Of a stretch of DNA of 14,695 bases, positions 1 through 7,375 are shown in pieces. A program made the translations under genes and the position numbers. The stretch is from Planctomycetota bacterium (GTDB lineage Bacteria > Planctomycetota > Phycisphaerae > WQYP01). The DNA lies in contig JAJZGH010000116.1 of NCBI GenBank assembly GCA_021798635.1, forward strand, positions 1 through 14,695, written 5' to 3'. Below the pieces are notes generated by a model. It had not been told where the DNA came from, searched no databases, and saw only the letters and a list, made by a program, of their open reading frames with translations. How positions within the stretch are numbered: the stretch's first letter is position 1; the number at the start of each line of letters is the position of its first letter.

Positions 1-462
1 CTTGAAGGGAATGCCTCGTTCGGCCAGCTTGCCCCCCGGCTCATCGGGTTTATTCGCCAGCAGGACAAAGATTTTTTTGAGCGGTTTATCACCGTTAAGG
101 GCATCGGGCCGCGCCGGGCTTTAAGGGCCTTAACCCAAAGCGTGGAGCGCATCGCCACTGCCATCAATCAGAAAGACACGAGATTCCTCACCAGCCTGCC
201 GGAAATCGGCAAACGCACAGCCGAGCAGATCATCGCCGAGCTTTCCGGAAAGGTAGATCAATTTGCAACGTCCGGCGGGGGCGCAAGCGCTCCCGCCGCC
301 CGTACCGACCAGCAATCTGCCGCCATCGAAGCCATGATTTCATTGGGTGAACGCTCGGCCGAGGCGGAGAATTGGGTGGACCGGGCCTGCCGCGCTGATC
401 CAACACTGGCCACATCGGCCAGCATCATGAAAGCTGCCTATCGCCTCAAGGCAGGTGGATAA
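1..462 (+). CDS. ruvA: Holliday junction branch migration protein RuvA (5'-truncated)
   Basis: The reading frame is open from the first base of the window to a TAA at 460-462 and gives 153 residues, so about 50 N-terminal residues (most of the OB-fold domain I) lie outside. Two helix-hairpin-helix DNA-binding motifs are visible: FITVKGIGPRRALRAL and FLTSLPEIGKRTAEQIIAEL. A gapped linker rich in Ala, Ser and Gly follows. The last 50 residues or so match domain III, the three-helix module that contacts RuvB (IEAMISLGERSAEAENWVDRA). By family knowledge RuvA tetramers bind four-way junctions and load RuvB hexamers. The stop overlaps the ruvB start by one base (TAATG), which implies translational coupling. 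Any internal Met near 142 is not the start, because conserved RuvA sequence lies upstream of it. Confidence 0.95.
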   Translation, partial: LEGNASFGQLAPRLIGFIRQQDKDFFERFITVKGIGPRRALRALTQSVERIATAINQKDTRFLTSLPEIGKRTAEQIIAELSGKVDQFATSGGGASAPAARTDQQSAAIEAMISLGERSAEAENWVDRACRADPTLATSASIMKAAYRLKAGG

Positions 463-1505
463 TGGCGCGTGAACGCATTATTACCGGCCAGGCGCTACCG
501 GAAGATCAGGCGGCAACCCAGAGCCAACCCACTCTGCGTCCTAAGAAGCTTGATGATTACATCGGGCAGCGGGAACTCATTGAAAAACTGCGCATCAGCA
601 TTGCCGCGGCCCGCCAGCGCAGCGAGGCCATGGAACATGTTCTGCTGCACGGGCCGCCGGGACTTGGCAAAACCACCTTGGCGCACATTATTGCCTCAGA
701 ACTTAATGGCACCATTCCGAAAATTACCAGCGGTCCGGCTTTGGCGCGGCCCACGGAACTGGTGAGCATGTTAACCAACATGCAGCGCGGCGATGTGCTG
801 TTTATTGATGAAATTCATCGCATTCCCGCGGCCGTGGAAGAATATCTGTATCCTGCCATGGAGGATTTCTGCATTGACGTGGTGATGGGTGCCGGCACGC
901 ACGCCAATTCTCTGCACATGGAAATTCAGCCCTTCACGCTCATTGGCGCTACGACGCGTGCCGGGCTGCTTTCCGGGCCTATGCGTTCACGCTTTGGCAT
1001 TGTGCATCATCTGACCTATTACGACTTGCCTGACCTTTTGCAGATTGCCACGCGCTCGGCGGGAGTATTGGACCTGCCGGCTCAACGCGAAGCCCTGGAA
1101 CTCGTTGCCCGCCGGGCGCGCGGCACGCCGCGCGTGGCCAATCGACTTTTACGGCGTGTGCGGGATTTTGCGCTGGTCCGCGGTGAAGGAAAACTTACCC
1201 CGCAGATTGCCGTTGAAGCCTTAAAGCTTGAGGCCATTGATGAGCAGGGCCTTGATGCGCTGGATCGCCGATTTATGCAGGTATTAGCCAGAGATTATGA
1301 CGGCGGCCCCGCAGGCATTGAAGCGCTTGCCGCCACGATGGGGGAGGAATCCGACACGCTGGAAGATGTTATTGAGCCATTTTTGCTGCAAACCGGTTTT
1401 ATTCGGCGCACGCCAAAGGGTCGGCAACTCACCGCCGCCGGTTACGGGCATTTGAAACTGACACCGCCGGCGCGACCTGTGCAAGAAGATAACACGCTGT
1501 TTTAG
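462..1505 (+). CDS. ruvB: Holliday junction branch migration ATPase RuvB
   Basis: This 347-residue protein is full length for RuvB (E. coli 336). It is an AAA+ motor that drives branch migration with RuvA in recombinational repair. Visible motifs in order: the DDYIGQ entry motif near residues 31-36, Walker A GPPGLGKT at 64-71, Walker B VLFIDEIH at 112-119, sensor 1 TLIGATTR at 159-166, the probable arginine finger Arg175 in GPMRSRFG, sensor 2 RGTPRVANRLLRR around 220-232, and the C-terminal winged-helix domain with GGPAGIEALAATMGEE and FIRRTPKGR. The ATG at 462 overlaps the ruvA stop, and the N-terminus has the expected short disordered arm. No ruvC is visible in the window. Nothing is missing or broken. 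Confidence 0.98.
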   Translation: MARERIITGQALPEDQAATQSQPTLRPKKLDDYIGQRELIEKLRISIAAARQRSEAMEHVLLHGPPGLGKTTLAHIIASELNGTIPKITSGPALARPTELVSMLTNMQRGDVLFIDEIHRIPAAVEEYLYPAMEDFCIDVVMGAGTHANSLHMEIQPFTLIGATTRAGLLSGPMRSRFGIVHHLTYYDLPDLLQIATRSAGVLDLPAQREALELVARRARGTPRVANRLLRRVRDFALVRGEGKLTPQIAVEALKLEAIDEQGLDALDRRFMQVLARDYDGGPAGIEALAATMGEESDTLEDVIEPFLLQTGFIRRTPKGRQLTAAGYGHLKLTPPARPVQEDNTLF

Positions 1506-1535
1506 GAGCCTGCCCGAGTCATCATCGGGTTGCGA

Positions 1536-1559
1536 TCCCGGCGCGCCGGGACGATTTTT
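1536..1559 (+). terminator. Probable intrinsic terminator of ruvAB
   Basis: A perfect 16-base palindrome at 1536-1551 (TCCCGG, loop CGCG, CCGGGA) lies 30 bases after the ruvB stop and is followed by CG and ATTTTT ending at 1559. A weaker stem, CCCGA at 1513-1517 with TCGGG at 1525-1529, lies just before it. The U-run is short and interrupted, so termination is likely but not certain. Confidence 0.55.
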
Positions 1560-1569
1560 GGGTGCATCG

Positions 1570-1680
1570 GCGATCGCCGCGTCACAGAGCACCGTGGTGA
1601 TAACCCGGTGGTTGGTTCGCGGCAGTAGATCAACCACGGGATTACCCATCCGGTGCTCTACAACCAGCGAGGGCGATCGC
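1570..1680. repeat. Long nested imperfect inverted repeat after ruvB
   Basis: The outer arms are GCGATCGCC at 1570-1578 and GGCGATCGC at 1672-1680. The inner arms are 29 bases each, 1586-1614 and 1631-1659, separated by a 16-base loop. The inner stem pairs AGAGCACCG (1586-1594) with CGGTGCTCT (1651-1659). After a mismatched internal loop it pairs CCCG plus TGGTTG (1604-1614, one bulged G) with CAACCACGGG (1631-1640). The whole could fold into one hairpin of about 111 nt. It could be a structured RNA, a REP or MITE-like element, or a DNA cruciform; it matches no family I can name. The GCGATCGC octamer is also the HIP1 palindrome known from cyanobacteria, but two copies here do not imply that origin. 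Confidence 0.6.
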
Positions 1681-1693
1681 GCGCTACAGCACG

Positions 1694-1813
1694 ATAGTGC
1701 TACCGGCTACTTCACTATAATGCCAACATGGATAAGCGCAGCCATGAACGCTTACCATTTTACGGCGGGGTTTACATGATCCTTATAGTGCGGGACAATA
1801 CCGGCATATAATG
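1694..1813 (+). promoter_or_regulatory. Two TATAAT-containing segments ahead of rsfS
   Basis: Perfect -10-like hexamers TATAAT occur at 1716-1721 and 1807-1812. Neither has a convincing -35 box at 16 to 18 bases. The three heptamers ATAGTGC, TACCGGC and TATAATG occur in the same order in both segments (1694-1722 and 1785-1813), each spanning 29 bases but with different internal spacing. The second box would start transcription about 12 bases before the rsfS ATG, a very short leader. Promoter function is inferred. Confidence 0.35.
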
Positions 1814-1831
1814 GAATGCGAGGAATTGCTG

Positions 1832-2926
1832 ATGAATGATACTGTGCCCCAAGAACCGGACATGAAATTTGCCATTGATCTGGCCCGTTTAGCCGACCAG
1901 ACGCGTTGTCATAACGTCGTGGTGTTGGATGTACGGAAAAAATCACCCGTAACGAAATATTTTCTCATCGCTACGGGAACCTCGGATCGCCAACGCCGCA
2001 CGGTCGGTGATGAGTTGATTGCCCATGGGAAACTCAATGGATTTCCGGCGTGGCGTTCTAATGGCTATGAAACCGCGAAATGGATCGTCGTTGATTTTGT
2101 CGATGTCGTTGTCCATATTTTTGAAGAAGCCAGCCGGAATTTTTATGATCTTGAAATGCTATGGGGAGACTGCCCGCGTGTGACCTGGCAACTGCCCCAG
2201 CCGGAAACCACGGTCCCCTCGTCCGCTTCCTTCGGCGCTTCCCAGCCGCGTGCGGAAATGGCGCAGATTGAAAGCATGACGGGTGCCCCAACGGCCCGCG
2301 ATAGTGATGCCGATGTGGATTCTCAAGGCTCTGCGGACCAAACCCCTGAACCGCAAGTGGAAGAATTTATTGATGAACACCTTCTGGTCGCACACGTCAC
2401 CGATGATAATGAACTTATAGAGACAGCCTCTGTCAAAATTGTGGCTGTGGCGGCGGTCCCGGAGCGGCCAACGGCTTCAAAGGAAAAGCGCAAAGTTGCG
2501 GCAGCTAAACCTGCGGCAAAAATCGCGAGCAAGCCTGCCGGGAAGGTCAAAGCCAGGGTCGGGGCGAAGGCCCCAGCCAAGGCTAAAATCGCCGCTCCCG
2601 CTAAACTGACAACCCGCCCCGCGCGTGGTTCCAAGCCGCCCGCAGTCAAGAAGGCCAAGGCCAAGGCCAAAGCCAAAGCTGCGACGGGCAGGTCGGCCAA
2701 GCCCGGAAAATTATTGAAGTCCCGGGCCGTCAAACCGGTGGTCAAAGGGGCCAAGACCGCAAGGCCCGGAGCCAAAAAAGCGGGGGCAAAAAGGAGCGCC
2801 GCGAAAAAAATCACGCGTCCCCAGTCGGCGGCCAAAAAAGCTCGGTCCAAGGCGGCTGCGGGGGAAAAGCGGGGCACAGCGGCAAAACCGCTGAAAAAGC
2901 CGGCGGCAAAAACGAAAAAAAGGTAA
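1832..2926 (+). CDS. rsfS: Ribosomal silencing factor RsfS with long acidic/basic C-terminal extension
   Basis: The protein has 364 residues, whereas RsfS is usually 100-150. Residues 11-118 are a complete RsfS (DUF143/Iojap) domain: VVVLDVRKKSPVTKYFLIATGTSDRQ, then the hallmark WIVVDFVDVVVHIF and FYDLEMLWGD. By family knowledge RsfS binds uL14 on the 50S subunit and blocks subunit joining in starved cells. Residues about 143-205 are acidic (DSDADVDS, EEFIDEH, DDNELIE). Residues 217-364 form a low-complexity Lys/Ala/Pro/Arg tail, with about 40 lysines by hand count, resembling histone H1 or AlgP tails. The start at 1832 has AGGA at 1821-1824, seven bases upstream. An in-frame ATG at 1811 sits inside a TATAAT box and is less likely. 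The argS start follows after six bases. The tail's role is unknown; binding to rRNA or DNA is inference. Confidence 0.93.
   Translation: MNDTVPQEPDMKFAIDLARLADQTRCHNVVVLDVRKKSPVTKYFLIATGTSDRQRRTVGDELIAHGKLNGFPAWRSNGYETAKWIVVDFVDVVVHIFEEASRNFYDLEMLWGDCPRVTWQLPQPETTVPSSASFGASQPRAEMAQIESMTGAPTARDSDADVDSQGSADQTPEPQVEEFIDEHLLVAHVTDDNELIETASVKIVAVAAVPERPTASKEKRKVAAAKPAAKIASKPAGKVKARVGAKAPAKAKIAAPAKLTTRPARGSKPPAVKKAKAKAKAKAATGRSAKPGKLLKSRAVKPVVKGAKTARPGAKKAGAKRSAAKKITRPQSAAKKARSKAAAGEKRGTAAKPLKKPAAKTKKR
2651..2680 (+). repeat. In-frame hexanucleotide repeat inside the rsfS tail
   Basis: Five consecutive six-base units, AAGGCC three times then AAAGCC and AAAGCT, encode a Lys-Ala run. The unit is a multiple of three, so slippage would change tail length without a frameshift. 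Confidence 0.7.
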
Positions 2927-2932
2927 TTTCTG

Positions 2933-4807
2933 ATGTCCATTGAAAGTCTTTTACGGGAGAGGTTTTCACGCGCTATCGGTCTGGCCTTCGGTTCCGAATT
3001 TGCCGGTGATCCCATGGTCAAACCCGGGGATCCCAAATTTGCCGATTACCAATGCAACGCAGCCATGGCGCTTTCCCGGCAGTTAGGCCGTCCGCCACGC
3101 GACGTGGCCACCGATATTCTGCGCCACGCGTCGCTGACTGATATCTGCGAGTCGCCGCAGATCGCCGGTCCGGGATTTATTAACATGCGAATCAGCTCCA
3201 TTTTTCTGACCCGGCGGCTTGGGGAATTGCTCGCTGATCCCGTGGCCAAAGCCCGCGCCGGCGTGGCCAGAGCGGCGGAGAGCACCACGGTTGTGGTGGA
3301 TTATGCCGGGCCGAATATTGCCAAGGAAATGCATGTCGGACATTTGCGCAGCAGCATTCTCGGTGACGCCATTGCCCGAACCCTGGCCTTCATGGGACAT
3401 CAGGTGGTAAGGCAGAATCATGTCGGAGATTTTGGCACGCAGTTTGGCATGCTGATTCGTTATGCCAAGGACTTAAAACTTGATACCGGTGAAATGCCGC
3501 GCATTACCGATCTGGATTCCTATTACAAGCAGGCGGCGGGGCGGGACAAATCCGATGCCCAATTTTCCATTGAAGCCCGGCAGGCCGTGGTGGCGTTGCA
3601 AAGCGGCGATCCCGAAGCGCTGCGGCTCTGGCACTGGATTCGCGATGAAAGCCGCCGCCATTGTCGCGAGATTTTTGCGCGTCTGGGAATCACGCTTTCG
3701 GAAGCTGACGAACGCGGTGAAAGTTTTTACGCTGATCGCTTATCAGGCGTCGTCCAGAAATTATCCGAAGCGCTTCCATTAGGCGGCGACGGCCCGGATG
3801 AGGAGACACTGGAAATCGCTGATTCGCAGCCAGGCGTAACCAAAGCGTTTGTGACCGAATCCCAGGGGGCGCTGTGTGTATTTTTGCCGGGATTTGTGGA
3901 CAAGGATAAAAAGCCGCTGCCCCTGATTATCCGTAAGGGTGATGGGGCGTATTTGTATGCCACGACAGATTTGGCCGCGTTGAGGTTCCGCATTCTTGAG
4001 GATAAATCCACACCGGACCGGACCGCCCCCTTGGATCACAACTGGCACGCGGATCGAATTATCTATACCACCGACGCCCGGCAGGCGCAACACTTTGCCA
4101 TGGTTTTTGACGCCATCCGCGCTGCGCACTGGGATATAAATCCCGTCACACACCGGCCGGTCGAATTGCAACATGCTCCCTTTGGTTCAATTCTTGGTGA
4201 AGACGGCAAGCCCTTTAAGACCCGTTCCGGTGAATCTGTGAAGTTACGGGAATTGCTGGATGAAGCGGTGCAGCGCGCTGATGCCGTGGTGCAGCAAAAA
4301 AATCCCCAATTGCCGGAAGCGGCCCGGCGGCTGGTGGCTGGGGCGGTGGGAATTGGCGCAGTGAAATACGCCGATCTCCGGCAGGATCGCATTTCAGATT
4401 ATGAGTTTGTCTGGGACCGGCTTTTGGCGCTGGACGGCAATACCGGTCCCTATTTGCAATATACTTATGCGCGCATCCGCAGTATTTTCCGCAAGGCCGG
4501 TGAAGTAACGCCGTCCACTGGCGAAATCACGCTTGAAACGCCGCAGGAGCGGGACCTGGCACGGCGTATCCTGCAGTTCGGCGATGTAGTGCCAACGGTC
4601 GTAACCGATCTTAAGCCGCACTATCTATGTACTTATTTGTATGAGTTATGCGGTTCATATTCCGCCTTTTATGAGGCCTGTCCGGTGCTGAAAGCTTCTT
4701 CGCCGGAACTGCGGCAAAGCCGCCTGGCGTTATGTGATTTGACCGCCGCAGTGCTGCGCGTGGGTCTCGGCGATTTGCTGGGTATTGAATTGCTGGAGGA
4801 AATGTGA
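2933..4807 (+). CDS. argS: Arginyl-tRNA synthetase
   Basis: This 624-residue class I aminoacyl-tRNA synthetase charges tRNA-Arg with arginine in the cytoplasm. An N-terminal Arg-tRNA-synthetase-specific (Add-1) domain covers about 1-105 (FADYQCNAAMALSRQ, GPGFINMRI). The catalytic domain carries the HIGH-type motif HVGH at 134-137 within YAGPNIAKEMHVGHLRS, then NHVGDFGTQFGMLI. Further catalytic-domain blocks are YLYATTDLAAL, DARQAQHF and FGSILGEDGKPFKTRSG. The last ends in KTRSG at 429-433 in place of a canonical KMSKS, as is common in ArgS. The C-terminal DALR anticodon-binding domain runs from GNTGPYLQYTYARIRS to the end. It is slightly longer than E. coli ArgS (577). AAGG lies about eight to ten bases before the ATG, and the gene starts six bases after rsfS. 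It appears intact. Confidence 0.97.
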   Translation: MSIESLLRERFSRAIGLAFGSEFAGDPMVKPGDPKFADYQCNAAMALSRQLGRPPRDVATDILRHASLTDICESPQIAGPGFINMRISSIFLTRRLGELLADPVAKARAGVARAAESTTVVVDYAGPNIAKEMHVGHLRSSILGDAIARTLAFMGHQVVRQNHVGDFGTQFGMLIRYAKDLKLDTGEMPRITDLDSYYKQAAGRDKSDAQFSIEARQAVVALQSGDPEALRLWHWIRDESRRHCREIFARLGITLSEADERGESFYADRLSGVVQKLSEALPLGGDGPDEETLEIADSQPGVTKAFVTESQGALCVFLPGFVDKDKKPLPLIIRKGDGAYLYATTDLAALRFRILEDKSTPDRTAPLDHNWHADRIIYTTDARQAQHFAMVFDAIRAAHWDINPVTHRPVELQHAPFGSILGEDGKPFKTRSGESVKLRELLDEAVQRADAVVQQKNPQLPEAARRLVAGAVGIGAVKYADLRQDRISDYEFVWDRLLALDGNTGPYLQYTYARIRSIFRKAGEVTPSTGEITLETPQERDLARRILQFGDVVPTVVTDLKPHYLCTYLYELCGSYSAFYEACPVLKASSPELRQSRLALCDLTAAVLRVGLGDLLGIELLEEM

Positions 4808-4862
4808 TTTTTGCAATATGCTCAAATACCTCATTGACCGTGTGGCGAAAGGGTTTTCCGAG

Positions 4863-5975
4863 ATGAATCGGGCGGAAATAGTTTCAGGTATATCCAGCAT
4901 CGTTGTGAAAATCGGCACCAATGCGCTCACCGGTAAAAACGGCGCGTTGGACCATACCGTGATCTCCGCTTTGGCCGATGATCTGGCGCGCCTGCGAAAA
5001 CAGCGCGGCATCCATATCACGCTGGTGTCCAGCGGTGCCATTGGGGCCGGCATGATGGAAATGGGATTGTCTGCCCGCCCCAGGGATCTGCCGATGCTGC
5101 AAGCCGCCGCTGCGGTTGGACAGAGCTTATTGATCAATCAATTTGCGCAAGCCCTCAAGCCCCATGGCCTGCACGCCGGGCAGATTCTTGTTACCCGGCA
5201 GGATTTTGAGCACCGCCTGCGCTATTTGAATCTGCGCAATTGTATTCACGCTCTTCAGCGTTCCAATGCGTTACCCATTATCAATGAAAATGACGCCGTC
5301 GCTGTAGAAGAGATTCGCTTTGGTGATAACGACCTGATCGCGGCGCATATTACCAATCTGCTGCGGGCCAATATGCTGATTCTACTCTCCGTAGTCGATG
5401 GCCTGCTGGACGATCAAAGCCGCGTGCAATCAACGGTTTCTGATATGGATGAATCGGTCTCCGCCATGGTACGACCCGAAAAATCCACACGCGGCAGCGG
5501 CGGCATGGGCGGCAAACTTGTTGCGGCCGGTACCGTTCGCACCGCCGGGGAACCGGTGATCATCGCCAATGGGAAGACACCATGTATCGTATCGCGGCTT
5601 CTTGACGGGGAAAGTATAGGCACGCTGATTTTGCCTGGCTCGCGCCGGTTGTCCGCGCGCAGCCGCTGGATCGGGTTGACCGCCAAAACCGTGGGTACCC
5701 TGACGGTTGACGATGGCGCGGTGAAGGCATTGAAAAATAATAAGTCCCTGCTGGCGGGGGGGATTGTAGCGGTAGCGGGAAATTTTTCTCCCGGAGATGC
5801 TGTGACCGTGACGGACGCTCACGGTCATGTTATTGCCCGCGGACTATGCAATTACGCCATGGAAGATGTGGAAAAAATTAAGGGCCGTAAGTCTAAAGAT
5901 TTCGCCGCACTGCTGGGATTGGACACCTGGTATGAAGAAGTTATTCACCGGGATGATCTGGTGCTGGCGCAGTAA
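4863..5975 (+). CDS. proB: Glutamate 5-kinase (ProB) with C-terminal PUA domain
   Basis: ProB phosphorylates L-glutamate to glutamyl-5-phosphate, the first and feedback-regulated step of proline synthesis. From the ATG at 4863 it has 370 residues, close to E. coli ProB (367). The amino-acid kinase domain shows IVVKIGTNALTG at 12-24, VSSGAIGAG at 55-63, INENDAVAVEEIRFGDND at 140-157 and GSGGMGGK at 211-218. The PUA domain spans about 277-355 (GTLTVDDGAV, GNFSPGDAVTV), and the terminal HRDD motif is at 362-365. I chose 4863 because the kinase fold begins just after it and GGG at 4851-4853 gives a ribosome site. An ATG at 4818 and a TTG at 4785 would add 15 or 26 unconserved residues. No proA is in the window, so the second step is encoded elsewhere. 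Confidence 0.96.
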   Translation: MNRAEIVSGISSIVVKIGTNALTGKNGALDHTVISALADDLARLRKQRGIHITLVSSGAIGAGMMEMGLSARPRDLPMLQAAAAVGQSLLINQFAQALKPHGLHAGQILVTRQDFEHRLRYLNLRNCIHALQRSNALPIINENDAVAVEEIRFGDNDLIAAHITNLLRANMLILLSVVDGLLDDQSRVQSTVSDMDESVSAMVRPEKSTRGSGGMGGKLVAAGTVRTAGEPVIIANGKTPCIVSRLLDGESIGTLILPGSRRLSARSRWIGLTAKTVGTLTVDDGAVKALKNNKSLLAGGIVAVAGNFSPGDAVTVTDAHGHVIARGLCNYAMEDVEKIKGRKSKDFAALLGLDTWYEEVIHRDDLVLAQ

Positions 5976-6015
5976 CGTAGTGAATATGGCAGCGGCTGTA
6001 AAACAAAGGATGGTT

Positions 6016-6333
6016 ATGAACGCGCAACGTTTCGAAGAGCTGACCAAACTACTGGAAGTGGATCCCAGGGATTGCTTTTTACGCTACGCCTTGGCCCTGG
6101 AATATATGAAAGGCGATCAGTTGGATGCGGCGATCGAGCAATTTAACACCATATTCCGCCTGGATCCCACGTATGCCGCGGCGTACTTTGCCTGTGGGCG
6201 GGCCTTGGTGCAGCAGGGTAAAGTTGCCCAAGCCCGTGAAAAATATGAAGCCGGTATACCCATTGCTGAAAAATCAGGAGATTCCCATTTGGCCGGGCAG
6301 ATGCGTGAGGCACTGGAATTACTGGAACCGTAA
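6016..6333 (+). CDS. Small tetratricopeptide (TPR) repeat protein
   Basis: A 105-residue protein with no signal peptide or membrane segment. Two TPR units fill the middle. Residues 17-50 (FLRYALALEYMKGDQLDAAI and on, ending RLDP) have the usual A-L, Y, G and A spacing. Residues 51-84 (TYAAAYFACGRALVQQGKVA and on) match again. A shorter helix pair follows (HLAGQMREALELLEP). TPRs are protein-interaction scaffolds; the partner is unknown. I chose the ATG at 6016 because AAAGGA at 6005-6010 lies five bases before it. In-frame ATGs at 5986 and 6010 are alternatives that would add up to ten residues. It begins 40 bases after proB and ends 38 bases before the next gene, so it probably belongs to the same transcript. 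Confidence 0.85.
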   Translation: MNAQRFEELTKLLEVDPRDCFLRYALALEYMKGDQLDAAIEQFNTIFRLDPTYAAAYFACGRALVQQGKVAQAREKYEAGIPIAEKSGDSHLAGQMREALELLEP

Positions 6334-6371
6334 TCTGCATAAATCCGGGTGGGAAAAATCACGGAGCTTAA

Positions 6372-7208
6372 ATGAAACTGGCCTTTTCAACCAATGCCTT
6401 CACACGCATGTCGCTCATGCGGGCCATTCATGAAATCGCCGCCGCAGGTTACACGGGCGTGGAAATTCTCGCTGACAAACCCCACTGGTATCCGGAAAAG
6501 TTTGTGGCCGCGGAAGCCCTGGCCATTCGCCGACAACTGGAAAAACACAAACTTGCCATCAGCAACATCAATGCCAACTGCACCTTCGGCTTCTGGAAAC
6601 ATGCCCCGCCCGAGCCTTTTTTTGAACCCTCGCTGATTTCTCCCCGGCCCGCTTTGCGTGCCGCACGAAAAAAGATGATTCTCAATACGCTCAAATTTGC
6701 CCATGCGGTGGGGGCGGAAAATATCAGCATTACCAGCGGGAAGGCGCTTCCCACCATGCCCCCGGAAAAAGCGGCGGCTCAATTGGCCGAAGGTCTCAAG
6801 CCCATTCTCGAACTTGCGCAAAAACTCAACATCCGCATCGGTATGGAATGCGAGCCGATGCTGTTTATCGAATGGGCGACGGAGCTGATGCAATTGATCA
6901 TCGACCTCAAAAGCCCCATGCTTGGAGCTAATCTGGACATCGGCCATTCGGTGGTGCTCGGCGAGAAAATTCCGGCGACATTAAAACTGCTGAGCGGCAG
7001 AATCTGGAATTGTCACATTGAAGATATTCCGGGTCGCAAGCATTATCACCTGATCCCGGGCGAAGGAAGCATGAATTGGCAAGCCCTGAAAAAAGCGTTG
7101 CTGGCCATTGAATACGATCGCTTTCTTACCGTAGAGCTGTATACCTACCCCGACCAGCCGGTGCAGGCCGCAAAAAAGAGCATCGCGTTTCTGTCAAAAA
7201 TAATTTAA
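6372..7208 (+). CDS. Xylose isomerase-like TIM-barrel protein (sugar phosphate isomerase/epimerase family)
   Basis: This 278-residue protein fits the AP endonuclease 2 / xylose isomerase-like TIM-barrel superfamily (Pfam PF01261 type). Barrel strands with likely metal ligands are visible: GYTGVEIL (Glu31), IRIGMECEP (Glu159), LGANLDIGH (Asp189, His192), IWNCHIED (His215) and LTVELY (Glu255). GRKHYHLIPGEGSMNW at 221-236 is the usual substrate-side loop with a PGEG motif. There is no signal peptide, so it should be cytoplasmic. Members isomerise or epimerise sugars and related small molecules using a divalent metal; this substrate cannot be read from the sequence. GGAG at 6363-6366 lies five bases before the ATG. 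It is the last gene of the rsfS run. A role as endonuclease IV is less likely, because sugar-isomerase-like loops dominate. Confidence 0.85.
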   Translation: MKLAFSTNAFTRMSLMRAIHEIAAAGYTGVEILADKPHWYPEKFVAAEALAIRRQLEKHKLAISNINANCTFGFWKHAPPEPFFEPSLISPRPALRAARKKMILNTLKFAHAVGAENISITSGKALPTMPPEKAAAQLAEGLKPILELAQKLNIRIGMECEPMLFIEWATELMQLIIDLKSPMLGANLDIGHSVVLGEKIPATLKLLSGRIWNCHIEDIPGRKHYHLIPGEGSMNWQALKKALLAIEYDRFLTVELYTYPDQPVQAAKKSIAFLSKII

Positions 7209-7221
7209 CGCCAAGCCCAAT

Positions 7222-7350
7222 CGTCCCCGTTTCGCCCCACCACGTCGCGCGACAAACGAATGCCAAAATCAGCTCAATGCGGCAGCGTTGAGTTCGCCGC
7301 GGAATTCCGTTTAATTTAATAGTACGGTTTTCCCCGTCGCGATTGCGCAC
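7222..7350 (+). repeat. Dispersed repeat, copy A (24-nt hairpin core)
   Basis: The core at 7271-7294 is identical over 24 bases to 10268-10291. It folds as a ten-pair stem: left arm AGCTCAATGC, loop GGCA, right arm GCGTTGAGTT, with two G-T pairs. After one differing base both copies continue GCCGCGG. Similarity then fades but stays recognisable (AAT, GTAC, GGT, CCCCG, CGAT) to about 7350. A palindrome GTCGCGCGAC at 7244-7253 lies upstream. Core limits are sure; outer limits are approximate. Function is unknown. Confidence 0.65.
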
Positions 7351-7375
7351 CGCCGAAGAACACACACCGGCAGGA

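Noticed and set aside
1558..1779. 73-codon plus-strand open frame between ruvB and rsfS
   Set aside because: It starts at a TTG without a ribosome site, crosses the long inverted repeat and has no protein-like pattern.
1811..1831. Upstream ATG for rsfS at 1811
   Set aside because: It lies inside a TATAAT box and lacks a ribosome site; the ATG at 1832 has AGGA seven bases upstream and begins closer to the conserved domain.
2323..3036. 237-codon minus-strand open frame opposite the rsfS tail
   Set aside because: It is the complement of a low-complexity Lys/Ala coding region, which rarely makes stops on the other strand; its Ala/Leu/Phe-rich product is an artefact of that composition.
4785..4862. 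Upstream starts for proB at TTG 4785 or ATG 4818
   Set aside because: They add residues with no counterpart in ProB; the GGAGGA at 4795-4800 is too far from 4818, and ATG 4863 gives the family's normal length.
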